DNA from: Symbiodinium natans
Taxonomy: Eukaryota; Sar; Dinophyceae; Suessiales; Symbiodiniaceae
Reading direction: 5' to 3'
Assembly: GCA_905221605.1 (NCBI GenBank)
Contig: CAJNDS010002327.1
Coordinates: 328,997 to 392,996 of the forward strand
Length of the DNA stretch: 64,000 nucleotides
Shown piece by piece: positions 1 to 11,195 of the stretch. A model generated the notes under the pieces. It was not told the DNA's origin and made no database searches. It was given only the letters and a program-made list of their open reading frames with translations. The position numbers and the translations under genes were made by a program. Position 1 is the stretch's first letter; each line of letters starts with the position of its first letter.

Positions 1-16
1 GCACTGGTAAGTCGAA

Positions 17-466
17 TTGCGCATGCATGTTTTCATGCATGACATCAATGATTCTGCGGTCTCCGTCAACCAGTTTCGTGACTTAATGTACCAGGGAAAA
101 GTAATGGCGGCCCCAGTGGCGGTTGAAAGATGGCAGCTTTTGACATGTTGGCTTCATCCATGGTATTCATCCATTTTTCATGGAGGCATACACAGATGGC
201 AGCAGTGCCATTGGAATAAACGAACAAATTTCTACTCTTGCCTGCCGACGTGTTACTTAGCCAATTTGCCGTTCAAAAACTTGGACGACCAGCAAGTTGC
301 TTTGACCAGTCAAGTACTTCCATACCCGCTGCCTGCACATCCCACGCTTCTTGTGGCCACAGATGGGGTGTTCATGCTGCTCGACACTTCGGGAATCCCA
401 CGATGTTTCGTTTCAGGACGGATTCAATCCACTCGTCCAAGCAAATCAGACGACGAAGCAGCATGA
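17..466 (+). CDS. Open frame at window edge, unknown
   Basis: An open frame of about 149 codons begins near the left edge, so the 5' part may lie outside the window. The translation has ordinary amino-acid diversity (for example DINDSAVSVNQFRDLMYQ near the start) and ends in an acidic SKSDDEAA tail. No family is recognised and no splice sites were fixed. It may be an exon with retained flanks or a chance frame. Confidence 0.25.
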   Translation: MRMHVFMHDINDSAVSVNQFRDLMYQGKVMAAPVAVERWQLLTCWLHPWYSSIFHGGIHRWQQCHWNKRTNFYSCLPTCYLANLPFKNLDDQQVALTSQVLPYPLPAHPTLLVATDGVFMLLDTSGIPRCFVSGRIQSTRPSKSDDEAA

Positions 467-499
467 GCATGACATCGGACAGGCCTCACCTGTACAAAT

Positions 500-1500
500 G
501 ATGTCTTTGCCATACTTGAAGTCATATGACAGCCGGTAAAGCATACAATTCTAAACAGCACTACAGCAGAGTTTGGCAAGCCGTTCTTGCAATATCAGGT
601 TGGTGCAAAGCCTGTGGATTTCGGGGTGGCTCATCTGCTCTTGACCTATGATGGGTCAGCGCCGCACACGATTTCGGCGCAGGAATGACGTCTTAATGCC
701 CAACATGTCGAAAAAGGTTCGTCGCGAATGTGAAAGCCATCCTTCTCAGTAATGCCATGTAGTGTCAGGAGGATCCAGCAGCACGAAGTTTACAGGATCA
801 CCCATTTGCTAGCAGAGGCCTTCTGCGCCGTTCTTATGTCTTTGTCGGCGAGTCGACTGAGGTCATGATGGGCCTGAGGCAGACAACAAACACTTTGAGG
901 CTGTTGAAGATACCTACTAGGCGAGTACGGATTGTCGGAGTTGGTCGGGAGTTCGGCACATCCGCGTACCCGTATCATGATGCGCCTGTACCATCTGGCA
1001 TTTCGGTATTGAGGCATGGGGGGCGGGGGGGAGTGTTGACCGTCGTGGCTCGTCGATGTACCATCACCTTGGCATACAGGCCGATGTATTTTGGTGCAGC
1101 GGGCAATGGTGGCCTTACGGAAATCTTCAGTTAAGGGTTTGTGTGTAGTGTTAAGGGCTGAAGCAGTCTGAGGTTCAATTTTAACGAAACTTTGGGTTAG
1201 AGCCCGGAGAATCCAGGAAGCTCAGCCCGCCCAGTTCCATCTAAAGCCGTACTGAATATTACATAACGAAACGAGGCCCGTGATAGGTAGGTAGTCCAGA
1301 CGAGCAGCCCGACTCGCTTTAGTAGGTTTGTGTGGGTCACCCTCCCAAATAAACGGGCCAGGCTTGGCCCAGGAAAGCTTCCAGCGTTAAGGTCCCAAAA
1401 GGCTTGATTGGGTGGGGTCTGAGGCTTGAGGATGGTCCCCCCCCCCCTTCCCCTTCGTCCCCTAACTCTGGGGGCATTTCTGTCTGCGGGGGGCCGCCCG
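500..1500. other. No supported gene
   Basis: Overlapping frames exist on both strands but none has convincing composition or splice borders. A C-run sits at about 1439-1447. I see nothing further to annotate. Confidence 0.4.
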
Positions 1501-1515
1501 CGAAAGCAAGTGCAG

Positions 1516-1660
1516 CAGTACTTGGGCATATTTGCGGCATGCCGTGCGCGAGCGGCTTGCGCTGTTGCGGCAGTATGTAGCACTCCCTGCAATGCAAGAT
1601 CTTTCCAGTCGAATCTCAAGAAGAACGGGCGGGGTGACCTCGTCATCGCCGACTGCATGA
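1516..1660 (+). CDS. Candidate helical exon
   Basis: After an acceptor TGCAG at 1511-1515 the frame reads a strongly helical, Arg/Leu-rich stretch (YLRHAVRERLALLRQYV, then SSRISRR) to a TGA at 1658-1660. The character matches the coiled-coil exons further right. The exon may end earlier at an unrecognised donor. Two other frames here are also open, so the call is tentative. Confidence 0.35.
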
Positions 1661-2850
1661 ACCTGGCTCAACAAAGGGCAACCCTCCTGCTGCAAAGCTC
1701 GGCATGTAATGGCGGGTGTGCATGCAAACAGTTGTTGAGAGCTGGGTTCATGGTAGTAAAGACAAACAAAGGCAAGAACGCACCTCACAGAGTCATGTGA
1801 TTTACAGGCATCTTGCCTTCGTCAGGAGGTGTTAGCTGGCCAGTTCCGGCATGTAATTGGCATCGATGAAGCCATGCCATCTTATTTCTCGGATGATAGC
1901 GGCCCAGAGGCCGACTTGGTGTGTGCAGCCATGCAGACCATTCTGGGTTTCTCAGTGTCGCTTCACCTCTGACGACTTATAGGGACTTGTCCATGTTTTC
2001 CATGTCTTGCGACGGTGAGTGCGCGTGCGTGCGTGCGCATGTAGACTTGGTGCTGCCACTTCATTGATGTCCGCTGGAATGGAACCGTTAGATGCAGAGA
2101 TATTTCCTGGGTGGAATCCTAAACTGCCCCAATTGTCCGAACCCTGAGCTCTGAAAATAGAAAAGCATTAAACAAGCCCCCAAAGCCCACAAAACCCTAA
2201 AGCAGTACTAGTACCACCCGCCATTCCGAACATCCCCGTATTCAATGCGACATATTGGCGGCGGGATACCAGGGCGATGGGCAAAACAAGTTGCAACAAG
2301 AGAAGTCACAAACCTGGTTGCACGAGCATCGCCAAGATCCACTGCTCTGAGGGGTGAACAGTTACAATCCCAATTGACCTGAAGCCGGGCCTCCGGGCCT
2401 CCGTGACAGCCGCACCAGGCGTAAACCCAGCCTGGGGATGGGGGGGGTTTGTAAGGCACCAGCCGCCAAGGAATGTCAAGGAATGTCACAAGAGGCCCCC
2501 CTTTTAATAGTCTTTGCACATGTGACGCACAAAGCATAAACAAGCTTTTTTCACAAAATGCAACAGTTGCCAGATTCCTCTGCACGAGCATCATGCTGAT
2601 CAGTATGGGCACCGCGCCATGAAACGTATGTTGGTTTTGCGAGACAGCCAGCTGCCAGGACCTGCGTCGGATCGTCAGTCCACCACGGGATGGCGGCGCA
2701 TCACCAAATCGTCACTCAGATTCAGCTGAGCATGTTTTGACTACTTTAGGGAGACGCAGCAGGGCTCAATTTCGGCAAATTGCAGACTTCAACTTGAATG
2801 CTCCTGAGAAACCTAGCCTACACTCAGAGGGCCACGTCTGACATAGCTTT
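1661..2850. other. No supported gene
   Basis: Only low-quality frames on either strand. Fragments resembling CCCTAAA/CCCTGA occur near 2120-2195 but do not form an array. Confidence 0.4.
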
Positions 2851-2951
2851 GCATGTCACTTGTACATTGGGATGCATTTGAATTTGTTCCCCACCCTCGG
2901 TGTGGGTTGTTAGATTTTAGACGCAACTCTTCTCCTCGCCCGACCATGCCA

Positions 2952-3052
2952 GCCCAACCCCAGAGTGCCCAACCCCAGAGTGCCAGCCCCAGAGTGTCCC
3001 TGGAGTGCCCAACCCCACAGTGTTTCTGGAGTGCCCAACCCCAGAGTGTCCC
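2952..3052. repeat. Degenerate tandem repeat GTGCCCAACCCCAGA
   Basis: About six imperfect copies of a 14-16 bp unit built on GTGCCCAACCCCAGA, with the variant spacer GTGTCCCTGGA between some copies. The frame across it merely reads AQPQSAQPQS and is not taken as coding. Confidence 0.8.
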
Positions 3053-3770
3053 TAGAAATAATTCCTAGATTCCAGGCGGCATTCTAGGTATCCCACGAGG
3101 TGCTTGAGTACAAACCTAGCACATTTCACTTTTGACCTGCCCTGGGGCATCATGTGCAGGACAATATTGTTGGCACTCATGCGAACTTGGCATGAGCTCA
3201 CCCAAGGTCTGGATTTGGAGGAGACCGTCTTTATCCGTCTTTGTTTCAAAGCTTGCAAACAATGAAGCCGCGCAGCGACGCCTTGTCCAGCACATTACGC
3301 TCATTAGGCCGACTCCGAAGCGGTAGTCTGGCAAAGCGAAACCTTATTATGAAGCGTGAGAGAAATGCCCACCCTCCGACTCATGACCGATCATTGTACA
3401 CTTCGAAGTTGTTGTCTTTCTGATACGATGGGGCAGGATGCCTTCACCTTGGGCAGCCCATCCAGTCCTTTGCCAGCCGCGGTACCGTCCTCATCAAAGG
3501 AAGTGAGTCCTGACTGTGGTGAGCAGTGGTGAGTACCGTTCTTGACTTAGTCACTTGAGCTTGACTCCAGTGATGACTGCGACAGCCTCTCCCGATTGCT
3601 AAGCTGCGCAAAGCTGAGCAGGATGTTGGTGCACTGAGGGCTGAGGCGTGGTACGCTTTGCATTGCCTTTGCCAAAAGAGTACATCTCGACTTGCCAACA
3701 AGGCCATCGTATACTAGGAAGTATTGCCCCTCTGTCCCTGGTGTAGCTCGTGTAGTTCTGCCTTCGTCAG

Positions 3771-4058
3771 TTGCGTCATAAAGTCCGTACAAATTGCGCA
3801 CACTGCGCGAAGGCTTTCGATTCCTTCGCAGAAGCTGACTCCGAGGCATTTCACGTCTTTGGCGACCACCCATATGCAACATTATGCAACGCTTGTGGAG
3901 GCTTCTTGTACTCACCCTTGGGACTTTGGGCAGGCCTCAGCCCCAAGCAGCCCAGCAGCCCAAGATGCGCGGTGCCTGGATGTGCCTGGATGTGCCTGGA
4001 TGTGCCTGGCTCCAGGGTTAGAATGGGCCGCCTTCAGATGTCCTCAGAATGTCTATGA
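3771..4058 (+). CDS. Zinc-finger-like exon (GATA-like LCNACG motif)
   Basis: After an acceptor GTCAG ending at 3770 the frame runs LRHKVRTNCAHC, then a 26-residue spacer and LCNACGGFLY. The CxxC ... CNxC arrangement and the LCNACG string resemble a GATA-type zinc finger, which binds DNA. The spacer is longer than the usual 17-20 residues and the TPxWR-type core is missing. An intron in the spacer is unlikely because the only candidate would be about 20 nt. The 3' part runs into a 10-bp repeat, so the true exon probably ends before about 3970. DNA binding is inference from the motif only. Confidence 0.4.
   Translation: MRHKVRTNCAHCAKAFDSFAEADSEAFHVFGDHPYATLCNACGGFLYSPLGLWAGLSPKQPSSPRCAVPGCAWMCLDVPGSRVRMGRLQMSSECL
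3971..4010. repeat. 10-bp tandem repeat TGTGCCTGGA
   Basis: Four near-perfect copies of TGTGCCTGGA, the last diverging to TGTGCCTGGC. Confidence 0.85.
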
Positions 4059-4184
4059 AGTCGTTGTGATCGCCTGCCTAGGCGAGTCTAGCCGCCTAGC
4101 CATGCCAGAGAACTCTGGATCCTGATATATGCTATTGAAAGCATAGTTCTGCCAACAACGCATCAGAGATGATGCGATAATAAC

Positions 4185-4418
4185 TTGTCAGAATCAGAAA
4201 CGCCGCCTGAATCCATGTTCGGCGAGCACATCCTAGAGCCCAAGGCCTTCGCATCATTGATGACAGGAGGAGAACGTCTTAACGCCATGCAGAAGCTCAG
4301 GTCTCCACATTGTGGAAGCATCCGCGGGTCCCAGGGCCATCAAGGGCCCGTAGAATCCCGTTTCAATAGTCCGCGTCCTCTTGTGGAAGGTGGAAGATCG
4401 CGCGCGCAAGCGGTCTAG
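4185..4418 (+). CDS. Candidate exon, unknown
   Basis: A 77-codon frame with protein-like composition: SESETPPESMFGEHILEPKA, then SLMTGGERLNAMQKLRSP. It opens with a TTG codon, so it is more likely an internal exon than a start. The right half becomes low-complexity and is probably intron. No family recognised. Confidence 0.3.
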   Translation: MSESETPPESMFGEHILEPKAFASLMTGGERLNAMQKLRSPHCGSIRGSQGHQGPVESRFNSPRPLVEGGRSRAQAV

Positions 4419-5780
4419 TTTCCAAGCACAGCTATAGTTGCTTCATCGTTGGGTCCATCCATTCTTTGTCAATCGGTGAACGAATCCTGGCTTGTCACTT
4501 CTTCTGGTGACTACTGTAATGGGCAGCAGAATGATGCTGTAGACGACATTCTGAAACACGTTAGCTAAAGAGGCTGGTTTTGTCGGTGTTGGGCATGAGG
4601 CATGACTACCATGCAGCGTTCTTGCTTAATCGCGCAGCTTGCAAGCATTGCCGAGTCGACCGGTACAAGCACATGCAGCCTAAGTAGCAAACATGTGCTA
4701 AATTGCAAGTTGTGGCATACCATACCACTGAAGATCATCTGAACTCTGAACCTTCAATCCCCGGCTGCTTAGGCCACTAGCCTGGGCAATCCGAAGCAGA
4801 AGGCAGCTAGGGCTTACCTTGTCAGCGCATTTTGCATGGCAGCCTTTGCGTGAGAAGTTGCTTGAAGATGTTTTCGGGCCGTCGTGGTTCTACCACAGAA
4901 GCAGACGGACATAACTGTGAACAACCCCACGTTCGGTCAATGTGAGGTATGTGTTTCGACTTAAAGCACGGCTAACGTTGCGCAACGGTCGAGGCGCAGC
5001 CAGCGCGGCGCGCCGAGAGTTTTGCTAGAATGCAGGCCGAGGCCGTCGATGCTAGCATTTGCCAGACCATGCAAGACCAATTTTTCGATGGCCCTTTCAT
5101 TGGTGTGGGACCATGGAAGAGTCTCAAGAAGCCATGACATGCTATAAAGCAGCACGCAGGCACGAGCCAGGGCAAAAGCCACAACAACTCCAAAGGCCAA
5201 GGCAGCTGCATGACGTTCCGGTACATTGATGCTTGACTATGTTTTTGTTCAGACATTGTTCAGAAGTAATTTCTCAACATCCCTTCATCCGAACGGGGTC
5301 GCACCAGGCTTGCAGTTGGAGGGGTTGACGGTGGGAGGGGGAGGCCTCGTGTCCAAGATAGCAAATCACGTCCTGCACATGAGATGGACAGGTGGTATAT
5401 TCACATCAAAATAATTTACCTGGCCAACACTGGCGCACCTCTTCAACAGCGCAGTGAAAGCTGATTCTATTCTATAGGGACTAGTTTTAGGCATACACCA
5501 GGTGACTTAACGGCTTGAAGCTCAAGCCAGCAGTCCAAATCCAGAAGTTTCCACATCCAGAGGCAATTGCCAGCGGTCCAACAGTTCAGTTCTAGAACTT
5601 CCGGAAAGGGAACAGCAAACAAGGAACAAATAGGCAGCTACCGCCTTCTTCTCCCAGAGAGGTTCAGACGGTTTCAGAATGCGTTCATATTTCGAGTTTC
5701 GCGTTTCGACGAGCCAGCTGGACCAGGATGGTGCAGGGTCGTACGAACTCCAGTAAGCATCCCCACACGGCGTGTGAGGG
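4419..5780. other. No supported gene
   Basis: Short frames only. None shows a clear exon with splice borders. Confidence 0.4.
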
Positions 5781-5786
5781 TGAAGC

Positions 5787-6245
5787 ATGCTTGTGAAATT
5801 CAGGCAGTTCGGCGGAATTCAGCTTGACGGAAATTTGGAAAGAAGAGAAGCTGTTCATTTTCACCTTGCTCGAAACTTGAAGAAATTTGTCAAGGCAAAA
5901 GAGGTTCCGCGGGACGCAAAAAAGAGAGAGGCAGGGGCTGCAAGCCGGCTGTGTAGGTATGTGTGGTTGCAGCTCTCGGACGTTCTCAGATGCTCTCAGG
6001 CCTCCAGGTCTTCCTCACCCAGGCCCAGGAATGGAGGGTTGGTACTGCGTTCCCACTTTCTCCAAGCTCATCGATGGTGCGTCTTGGGTAGGACCGACAG
6101 AGGAAGCAGTCGCTCGGTGCCCAAGGCCAGGTCTTCATGTGCTTCCTCCTTCCAGTCCCAACACACCTCGAACGCATCTCCACATCCTGAACAAAAAACA
6201 ATGCAATTGAGCAATGTTGAGACACTGCTGCATGGCCTGCATTAG
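5787..6245 (+). CDS. Candidate exon region, basic protein
   Basis: A 152-codon frame whose left half is basic and protein-like (ERREAVHFHLARNLKKFVKA, then DAKKREAG). A good acceptor (AAATTCAG, ending 5806) lies inside it and a GT follows the KAKE codons near 5902. In an alternative frame the same stretch reads SSAEFSLTEIWKEEKLFIF, so the reading frame is not settled. Function unknown. Confidence 0.3.
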   Translation: MLVKFRQFGGIQLDGNLERREAVHFHLARNLKKFVKAKEVPRDAKKREAGAASRLCRYVWLQLSDVLRCSQASRSSSPRPRNGGLVLRSHFLQAHRWCVLGRTDRGSSRSVPKARSSCASSFQSQHTSNASPHPEQKTMQLSNVETLLHGLH

Positions 6246-6806
6246 ACTGCAAGTGCAGGATCCCTTCGTTGCAACAAGTTGCTCCGACGTAAGATGCACG
6301 AAGGGGGAAGGTAATGGCGCCTGTAGGGAACCGTATGTCTTTTGGCATTCGTCAAAACTGCATGTATTGGAAACGTGCGCAAAATGCGCGTTGATCATGT
6401 CTTGGGGGCGTTGGAAACCGGCGGTTGTCAATCTGCTGAATCTCGTGCTGCGTCCGATGCTTGCTTCCCAGCGTCTTGCAAAGGCAAAAGCACACATCGA
6501 AGTTCCACTTCGGGCCGCTCCGGCAAACTTAATATGCCTTGTTGGGCTTGTTCGGTCAGATGTCATGAGTGGTAAGCCTATAGTGAAGCACGCTTTGCAG
6601 CAGAATTTGCGCTTCTTTGAGGTGCCCAAGGCTACAGCCAAAGCAGGCTCAGCAGCCAGCACGCCCAAGGCGCAAAACACTGACGCAGCTTTGCCGTCTA
6701 TTGTGTCAGTCAAACAGGAGAGAGTGTCGAAGTGGTTTTGGCCTCTGATGCATGAATAGTCAAGGAAGGGATGACATGCTGGCAAGCTTGCAGCTTGTCT
6801 CTTCAA
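6135..6806. other. Long opposed open frames on both strands
   Basis: A 223-codon frame on the minus strand (6806 to 6135) overlaps a 181-codon frame on the plus strand (6214-6759). The plus frame has a more protein-like 3' half (PKATAKAGSAASTPKAQN) and agrees with the strand bias of the window. Neither shows a known domain. At most one is likely to be real. Confidence 0.3.
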
Positions 6807-6857
6807 ATAAAAGCACCGGAGTTGTCTTGCCCAGAGACTTAGATTTTCTGTCTATGT

Positions 6858-7020
6858 CTCCGTCACTGTCTCTCTTTCTCTCCCTCTCTATCTCTCTCTT
6901 TTTCTCTCTCTCTCTCTCTCTCTCTCTGTGTCTTTCTCATTCTCTCTCTCTCTCTCTTGCTATTGTTTTGTTTGTTTTCTTATCTCTCTCTCTCTCTCTC
7001 GTCTCTCTCTTTCTCTATAC
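6858..7020. repeat. CT-rich microsatellite
   Basis: Two blocks of (CT)n separated by a short T/G-rich interruption around 6958-6983. Confidence 0.9.
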
Positions 7021-7059
7021 ACATTTAATTCATATCGCCTGCCAATTGCTTTTCTATAT

Positions 7060-7202
7060 GTGATTGTGTATGTATGTTTGATTGTATATATACATATGGT
7101 ATATGTATATATGATGGTATATGTATATATGATGGTATATGTATGTATATGTATATATGCAGGTATATGTACAAAAAACATATATGTATATACGCATATA
7201 TG

Positions 7203-7233
<31 letters not shown>

Positions 7234-7440
7234 ATATGTATATATGTATATATGTATATATGTATATCTGTATGTATGTATATATGTATATCTGTATGTA
7301 TGTATATATGCATACATGTATGTATTTATGTATATATGTATATATGTATATATGTATATATGTATATATGTATATATGTATATATGTATATATGTATATA
7401 TGTATATATGTATATATGTATATGTGTATATATGTGTACA
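7060..7440. repeat. ATATGT/ATGT microsatellite
   Basis: Long run of the hexamer ATATGT with stretches of ATGT (about 7209-7230). Frames on both strands (YMYICIYV type and its complement) are repeat artefacts. Confidence 0.95.
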
Positions 7441-7547
7441 TATGTAAATGTACGGAATATACTTAAACATATTTAAATACTTGTAAATATCTGTACATAT
7501 GTGTAAATATATGAAACTATGTGTAAACATATGTGCATATGTATATA

Positions 7548-7662
7548 TGTATTCATGCATTCATGTCTCCATGTATTCATGTAGTCATGTAGTCATGTAT
7601 TCATGTGTTCATGTATTCGTGTGTTCATGTGTTCATGTATTCATGTATTCATGCATACATGT
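7548..7662. repeat. 8-bp repeat TATTCATG
   Basis: About fourteen degenerate copies of TATTCATG, with variants TAGTCATG, TGTTCATG and TATTCGTG, directly following the ATATGT array. Confidence 0.85.
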
Positions 7663-7898
7663 AGGCAATATCGGGCAGCAAAAAACAATAAAACGTGTGC
7701 GGGCTTGTCGCTGCCCCCTTGCCTTCAATCCCAGCTAGGTCTCGAGGATTGGAGTGTAGCCCTAGTTGGGAGGCGGGACAGTGTAAGCGCTTAATTCACA
7801 TGAAGTAGATAGGTAAAACCATCGCATATTTTCAAAGGAATCAACGAATGAATGGTCACAAAGTACATTTGCTCGATGGGAAATCAAGGTGAGAAATA

Positions 7899-8261
7899 TT
7901 GAATGATGAGTTCTCAACCAGAGACGATGGTTACAAGTCCCGGTATGCACATCTTAAGTGTAGCTTTGGGCGACCTCATACTCCTCCAAGCTCAGGATTT
8001 GTGAGGCTGTTGTGTGGTCGGCAGTTTTTCCTGCGGGGTGTGGCAAATACAAGACAGTGTAAGCTTACATCAAACCTCAGAAAGTTGACCCCCCACGAAG
8101 AGATGATTCTGTACATATGTATGATTCCTGCTGCCGGCCGGGAAGGCGACTACTCCACGGTCTGCCGTCACTACTCCTCGAGGCTGCATGGCAACCGGCA
8201 ATTGCATGACACAAAACACCTCGCACGGCACGCCGAAGTGTGGCTTCAGAACTGTGTATGA
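7899..8261 (+). CDS. Open frame, unknown
   Basis: A 121-codon frame with varied, protein-like composition (NDEFSTRDDGYKSRYAHLK; KLTPHEEMILYICMIPAAG). It begins at a TTG codon with no clear acceptor. It may contain one or more exons. No family recognised. Confidence 0.3.
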   Translation: MNDEFSTRDDGYKSRYAHLKCSFGRPHTPPSSGFVRLLCGRQFFLRGVANTRQCKLTSNLRKLTPHEEMILYICMIPAAGREGDYSTVCRHYSSRLHGNRQLHDTKHLARHAEVWLQNCV

Positions 8262-8960
8262 CTTCAGGACTTCAGGACGCCCGAAACCCTAGAAAGGGAG
8301 AGCAGAAACCAAAACGGGGCGGCAAACCCTGAAGCCAAAACGATGCGGGGGTTGGCATGCCGTAGTCGACCCAAGCCCGAAAGGATGCATCAATACACCT
8401 TTCAACTCTAACAGACATCGTGCCTGAACCCAAATCGCAACGTTGGGAAAGGGTTACGCCAGCCCCTTCAAGTAAAAGCAACTCGGAACACAACTATAGG
8501 TTTTCGGAAGAATGGAGAGTTGGACCATGAAACCCAAAAGACGTGAACTGGCAAACCTCAAGCCCTATCCCAGTGAGGCCAACCTTTAGCATCCTTTAGC
8601 CATGTAGAACCCCAAAAGAGAACAAAGGAGCCGGGGTCCGAAAACGAGGGCGTGCTATGCACACTTCAGCAAGGTGTTTCGCATGGTGTTTCGCATGCTT
8701 TTCAGAGCTGTCAGGTGCCATGACTGCACCAAAATCGGCAAGCAAAGCACAGGCCTTGAGTGTCTGCGCCGATGCCCGCGTGAAATGCCTTCAGAAGTAG
8801 GAGTTTGGCAGGTTTCAGAGTGAACGACTACGTATATCGGAGCATGGGTTGAGCACTTGCACTGAGACTACCTGGAAACATGGTACGTATGAAGCTGGAT
8901 TAATGTCCTTGTGCAGTGCAGGGCGTTCTGCAAGCTCGACCGTGCGCGGATGCGTGTGTG
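8262..8960. other. No supported gene
   Basis: Contains scattered GAAACCCTA/CAAACCCTGAAG strings near 8280-8330 but no array and no convincing exon. Confidence 0.4.
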
Positions 8961-8999
8961 AGTCTTTGCATAGTCTTTGCGTCTCTGTGTGTGTGTGTG

Positions 9000-9511
<512 letters not shown>

Positions 9512-9562
9512 GTGTTTGTGCGTTTGTGCTTGCATGATGTGTTTGCAATATTCTGGTGCCAG

Positions 9563-9670
9563 GCCAAAGCCAAGCCTAAAGCTGTGCAGCCAAAGTCCCC
9601 GGCCAAGTTGCAGGCCAAGCTGCAATCGAAACACTCAATTGTTGGAGAGTCTGACAAAACATGCCTTAAG
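9563..9670 (+). CDS. Lys/Ala/Pro-rich exon
   Basis: Acceptor GTGCCAG precedes 9563. The 36-codon phase-0 exon reads [20 protein letters not shown] and ends TCLK before a GT at 9671. The composition recalls histone-H1-like or dinoflagellate basic DNA-binding tails, which is a resemblance and not a family assignment. A shorter version ending at a GC donor after codon 17 is possible. Confidence 0.4.
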
Positions 9671-9701
9671 GTGTACTTAGATCAGCGACAGCATCTCCCC
9701 C

Positions 9702-10091
9702 ATGACGGCTCGTCGTCTCGCCATGGCACAACGAGCAGATAGCACATCACAGCACCTCTCCAAGCTGGGAGGTTCCATCCCGGAGCACCAGCCCATCACC
9801 TACACGTTCCAGGCGGTTTGTGTGAACTCGAACTTCTGGCAAAGTATGAACGCCGTAGTTGGACTTGACGCACGCTGTCTCACACGGTCAGGCCCATGGG
9901 GACACCAACATTTCCGCGTTCTCCCAGCAACGCCTCCAGCCCTGGGGCAACTGGGGGACTGGAGAGGCCCGACCACGCTTGTGATGGATAGTGCTCAGGC
10001 ACTTTGCGTATGCTGGGGCTTTCGCAGGGCTCATCGTTTCCAAGCAGCTGAGATATGTCATGCAGAACGACAGTGCATGTGTGCCTTGTGA
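9702..10091 (+). CDS. Open frame, unknown
   Basis: The first 43 codons look coding (TARRLAMAQRADSTSQHL, then GGSIPEHQPITYTFQA) and are followed by a GT donor near 9817. The remainder is less convincing and probably intron. The frame differs from that of the preceding Lys/Ala-rich exon and the two cannot be joined by the 10-nt gap between them. Confidence 0.3.
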   Translation: MTARRLAMAQRADSTSQHLSKLGGSIPEHQPITYTFQAVCVNSNFWQSMNAVVGLDARCLTRSGPWGHQHFRVLPATPPALGQLGDWRGPTTLVMDSAQALCVCWGFRRAHRFQAAEICHAERQCMCAL

Positions 10092-10114
10092 GTGCCGCCG
10101 GGGCCGACCCTCAG

Positions 10115-10187
10115 TGAGGAGGTCGCAAGCATCGCCGGTTGCCTCGCCAGCCTCTCCGAGCAGCTCACAATCCAGCCCGTTCCGCAG
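10115..10187 (+). CDS. Helical exon
   Basis: Acceptor CCTCAG ends at 10114. The exon reads EEVASIAGCLASLSEQ then LTIQPVPQ and stops at a GC donor (GCCGCG) at 10188. It is too short to stand as an open frame. A competing + frame across the same bases is Arg/Ser-rich. Function unknown. Confidence 0.4.
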
Positions 10188-10240
10188 GCCGCGGTCTACA
10201 GCAATCACCAGTTAAATCATTCAGTTAGTGTGTAGAGCCG

Positions 10241-10459
10241 TTGACCGAAGCTTTGAATGTTAAATCACCAAGTTCCGCTGCTGAAATACTCGTACAAATT
10301 TGTACTAGCCGCGGCAGCTCCATCGTTGTGGTTTTGGAGCAGCACCCACAAGGCCCTACTTTCGGGGCCACACACGAGCCTCTCAGCGGTCTTACTGGAA
10401 GAGCAAGACGTCGTGGCGCCATGAGCGAGGAGGAAAAGGAGGTGGAGGAGGAGAAGTAG
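10241..10459 (+). CDS. Exon with acidic C-terminus
   Basis: A 72-codon frame reads SPSSAAEILVQICTSRGSS and ends in an acidic EEEKEVEEEK tail before TAG. Such tails are common at true protein ends. The acidic segment is part of a GGAGGA-type triplet run on the DNA. No family recognised. Confidence 0.4.
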   Translation: MTEALNVKSPSSAAEILVQICTSRGSSIVVVLEQHPQGPTFGATHEPLSGLTGRARRRGAMSEEEKEVEEEK

Positions 10460-10839
10460 GAAAGGGGGATTTTGATGCGACCCAGCACGAGTGCGCCCAA
10501 GAAGTCCTCCTACCGACATCACGACCAGGAGTATGCACTGAAACATGGAAGTCCATTGAAGATCGTTGAAGTACGGCCCATGGCCATCATGTATCAAGCA
10601 TCATAGGAGTAGTTTCTGCTTCCTCACCGGCCCCCTTCACAGCTCCGAATGGCTTCGCTCTCCTGGCCACAGCATGTCTACGGGCTCGCTACAAGTAGTT
10701 CTCAATTTTGGGCTGTTTGGGTGCCCTGAAGGTCACCCAACGCTTCCTAGGCCCTGCCCAAGCAGAGGACAATCAGGGATGGCCAGTCTCATCGTGGATG
10801 CATCCCAAGCTACAGCCACCTGCAAGGCAGCGAGTTTCC

Positions 10840-10990
10840 GATGCAACAGCTGCCGGGCAAGGCATGCAAAGGCGAAGCCCCTGGAAAGTCGCAGCCGCGA
10901 AGGTCCTTGCCAAGACCACCGCAGCGAAGACCGCTGCCGAAGCTAAGGCCAAGGTCACCCGCCGTGAAGCGGGTGACCCAAAGGAAAGCA
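10840..10990 (+). CDS. Lys/Ala-rich exon
   Basis: The frame reads VAAAKVLAKTTAAKTAAEAK followed by AKVTRREAGDPKESS, then enters a (CT)n tract at 10990-11011. The AK-rich helix resembles linker-histone or histone-like tails and is similar in character to the 9563 exon, suggesting one basic protein. Borders are approximate; the same DNA read in another + frame is Pro/Arg-rich. Confidence 0.35.
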
Positions 10991-11195
10991 GCTCTCTCTC
11001 TCTCTCTCTCGAGTGTGAAAGTGTGTGTGAGGTCTTAACACCATCCATGTAAATGTGAGCCGCTGTTTTGGCCCTTCAAGCCAATCGATGTGCAAACGTG
11101 CAAGGACACTCACATTTTGGAGTTGGTTTCGTTTGACCCAAAACAGTTAGTTAGTAAACGCTTGCTGGTTCTTCGCACATTTTTTATCGTTTTTT

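Noticed and set aside
6928-7560. Frames of YICIYVYM type
   Set aside because: Artefacts of the ATATGT array.
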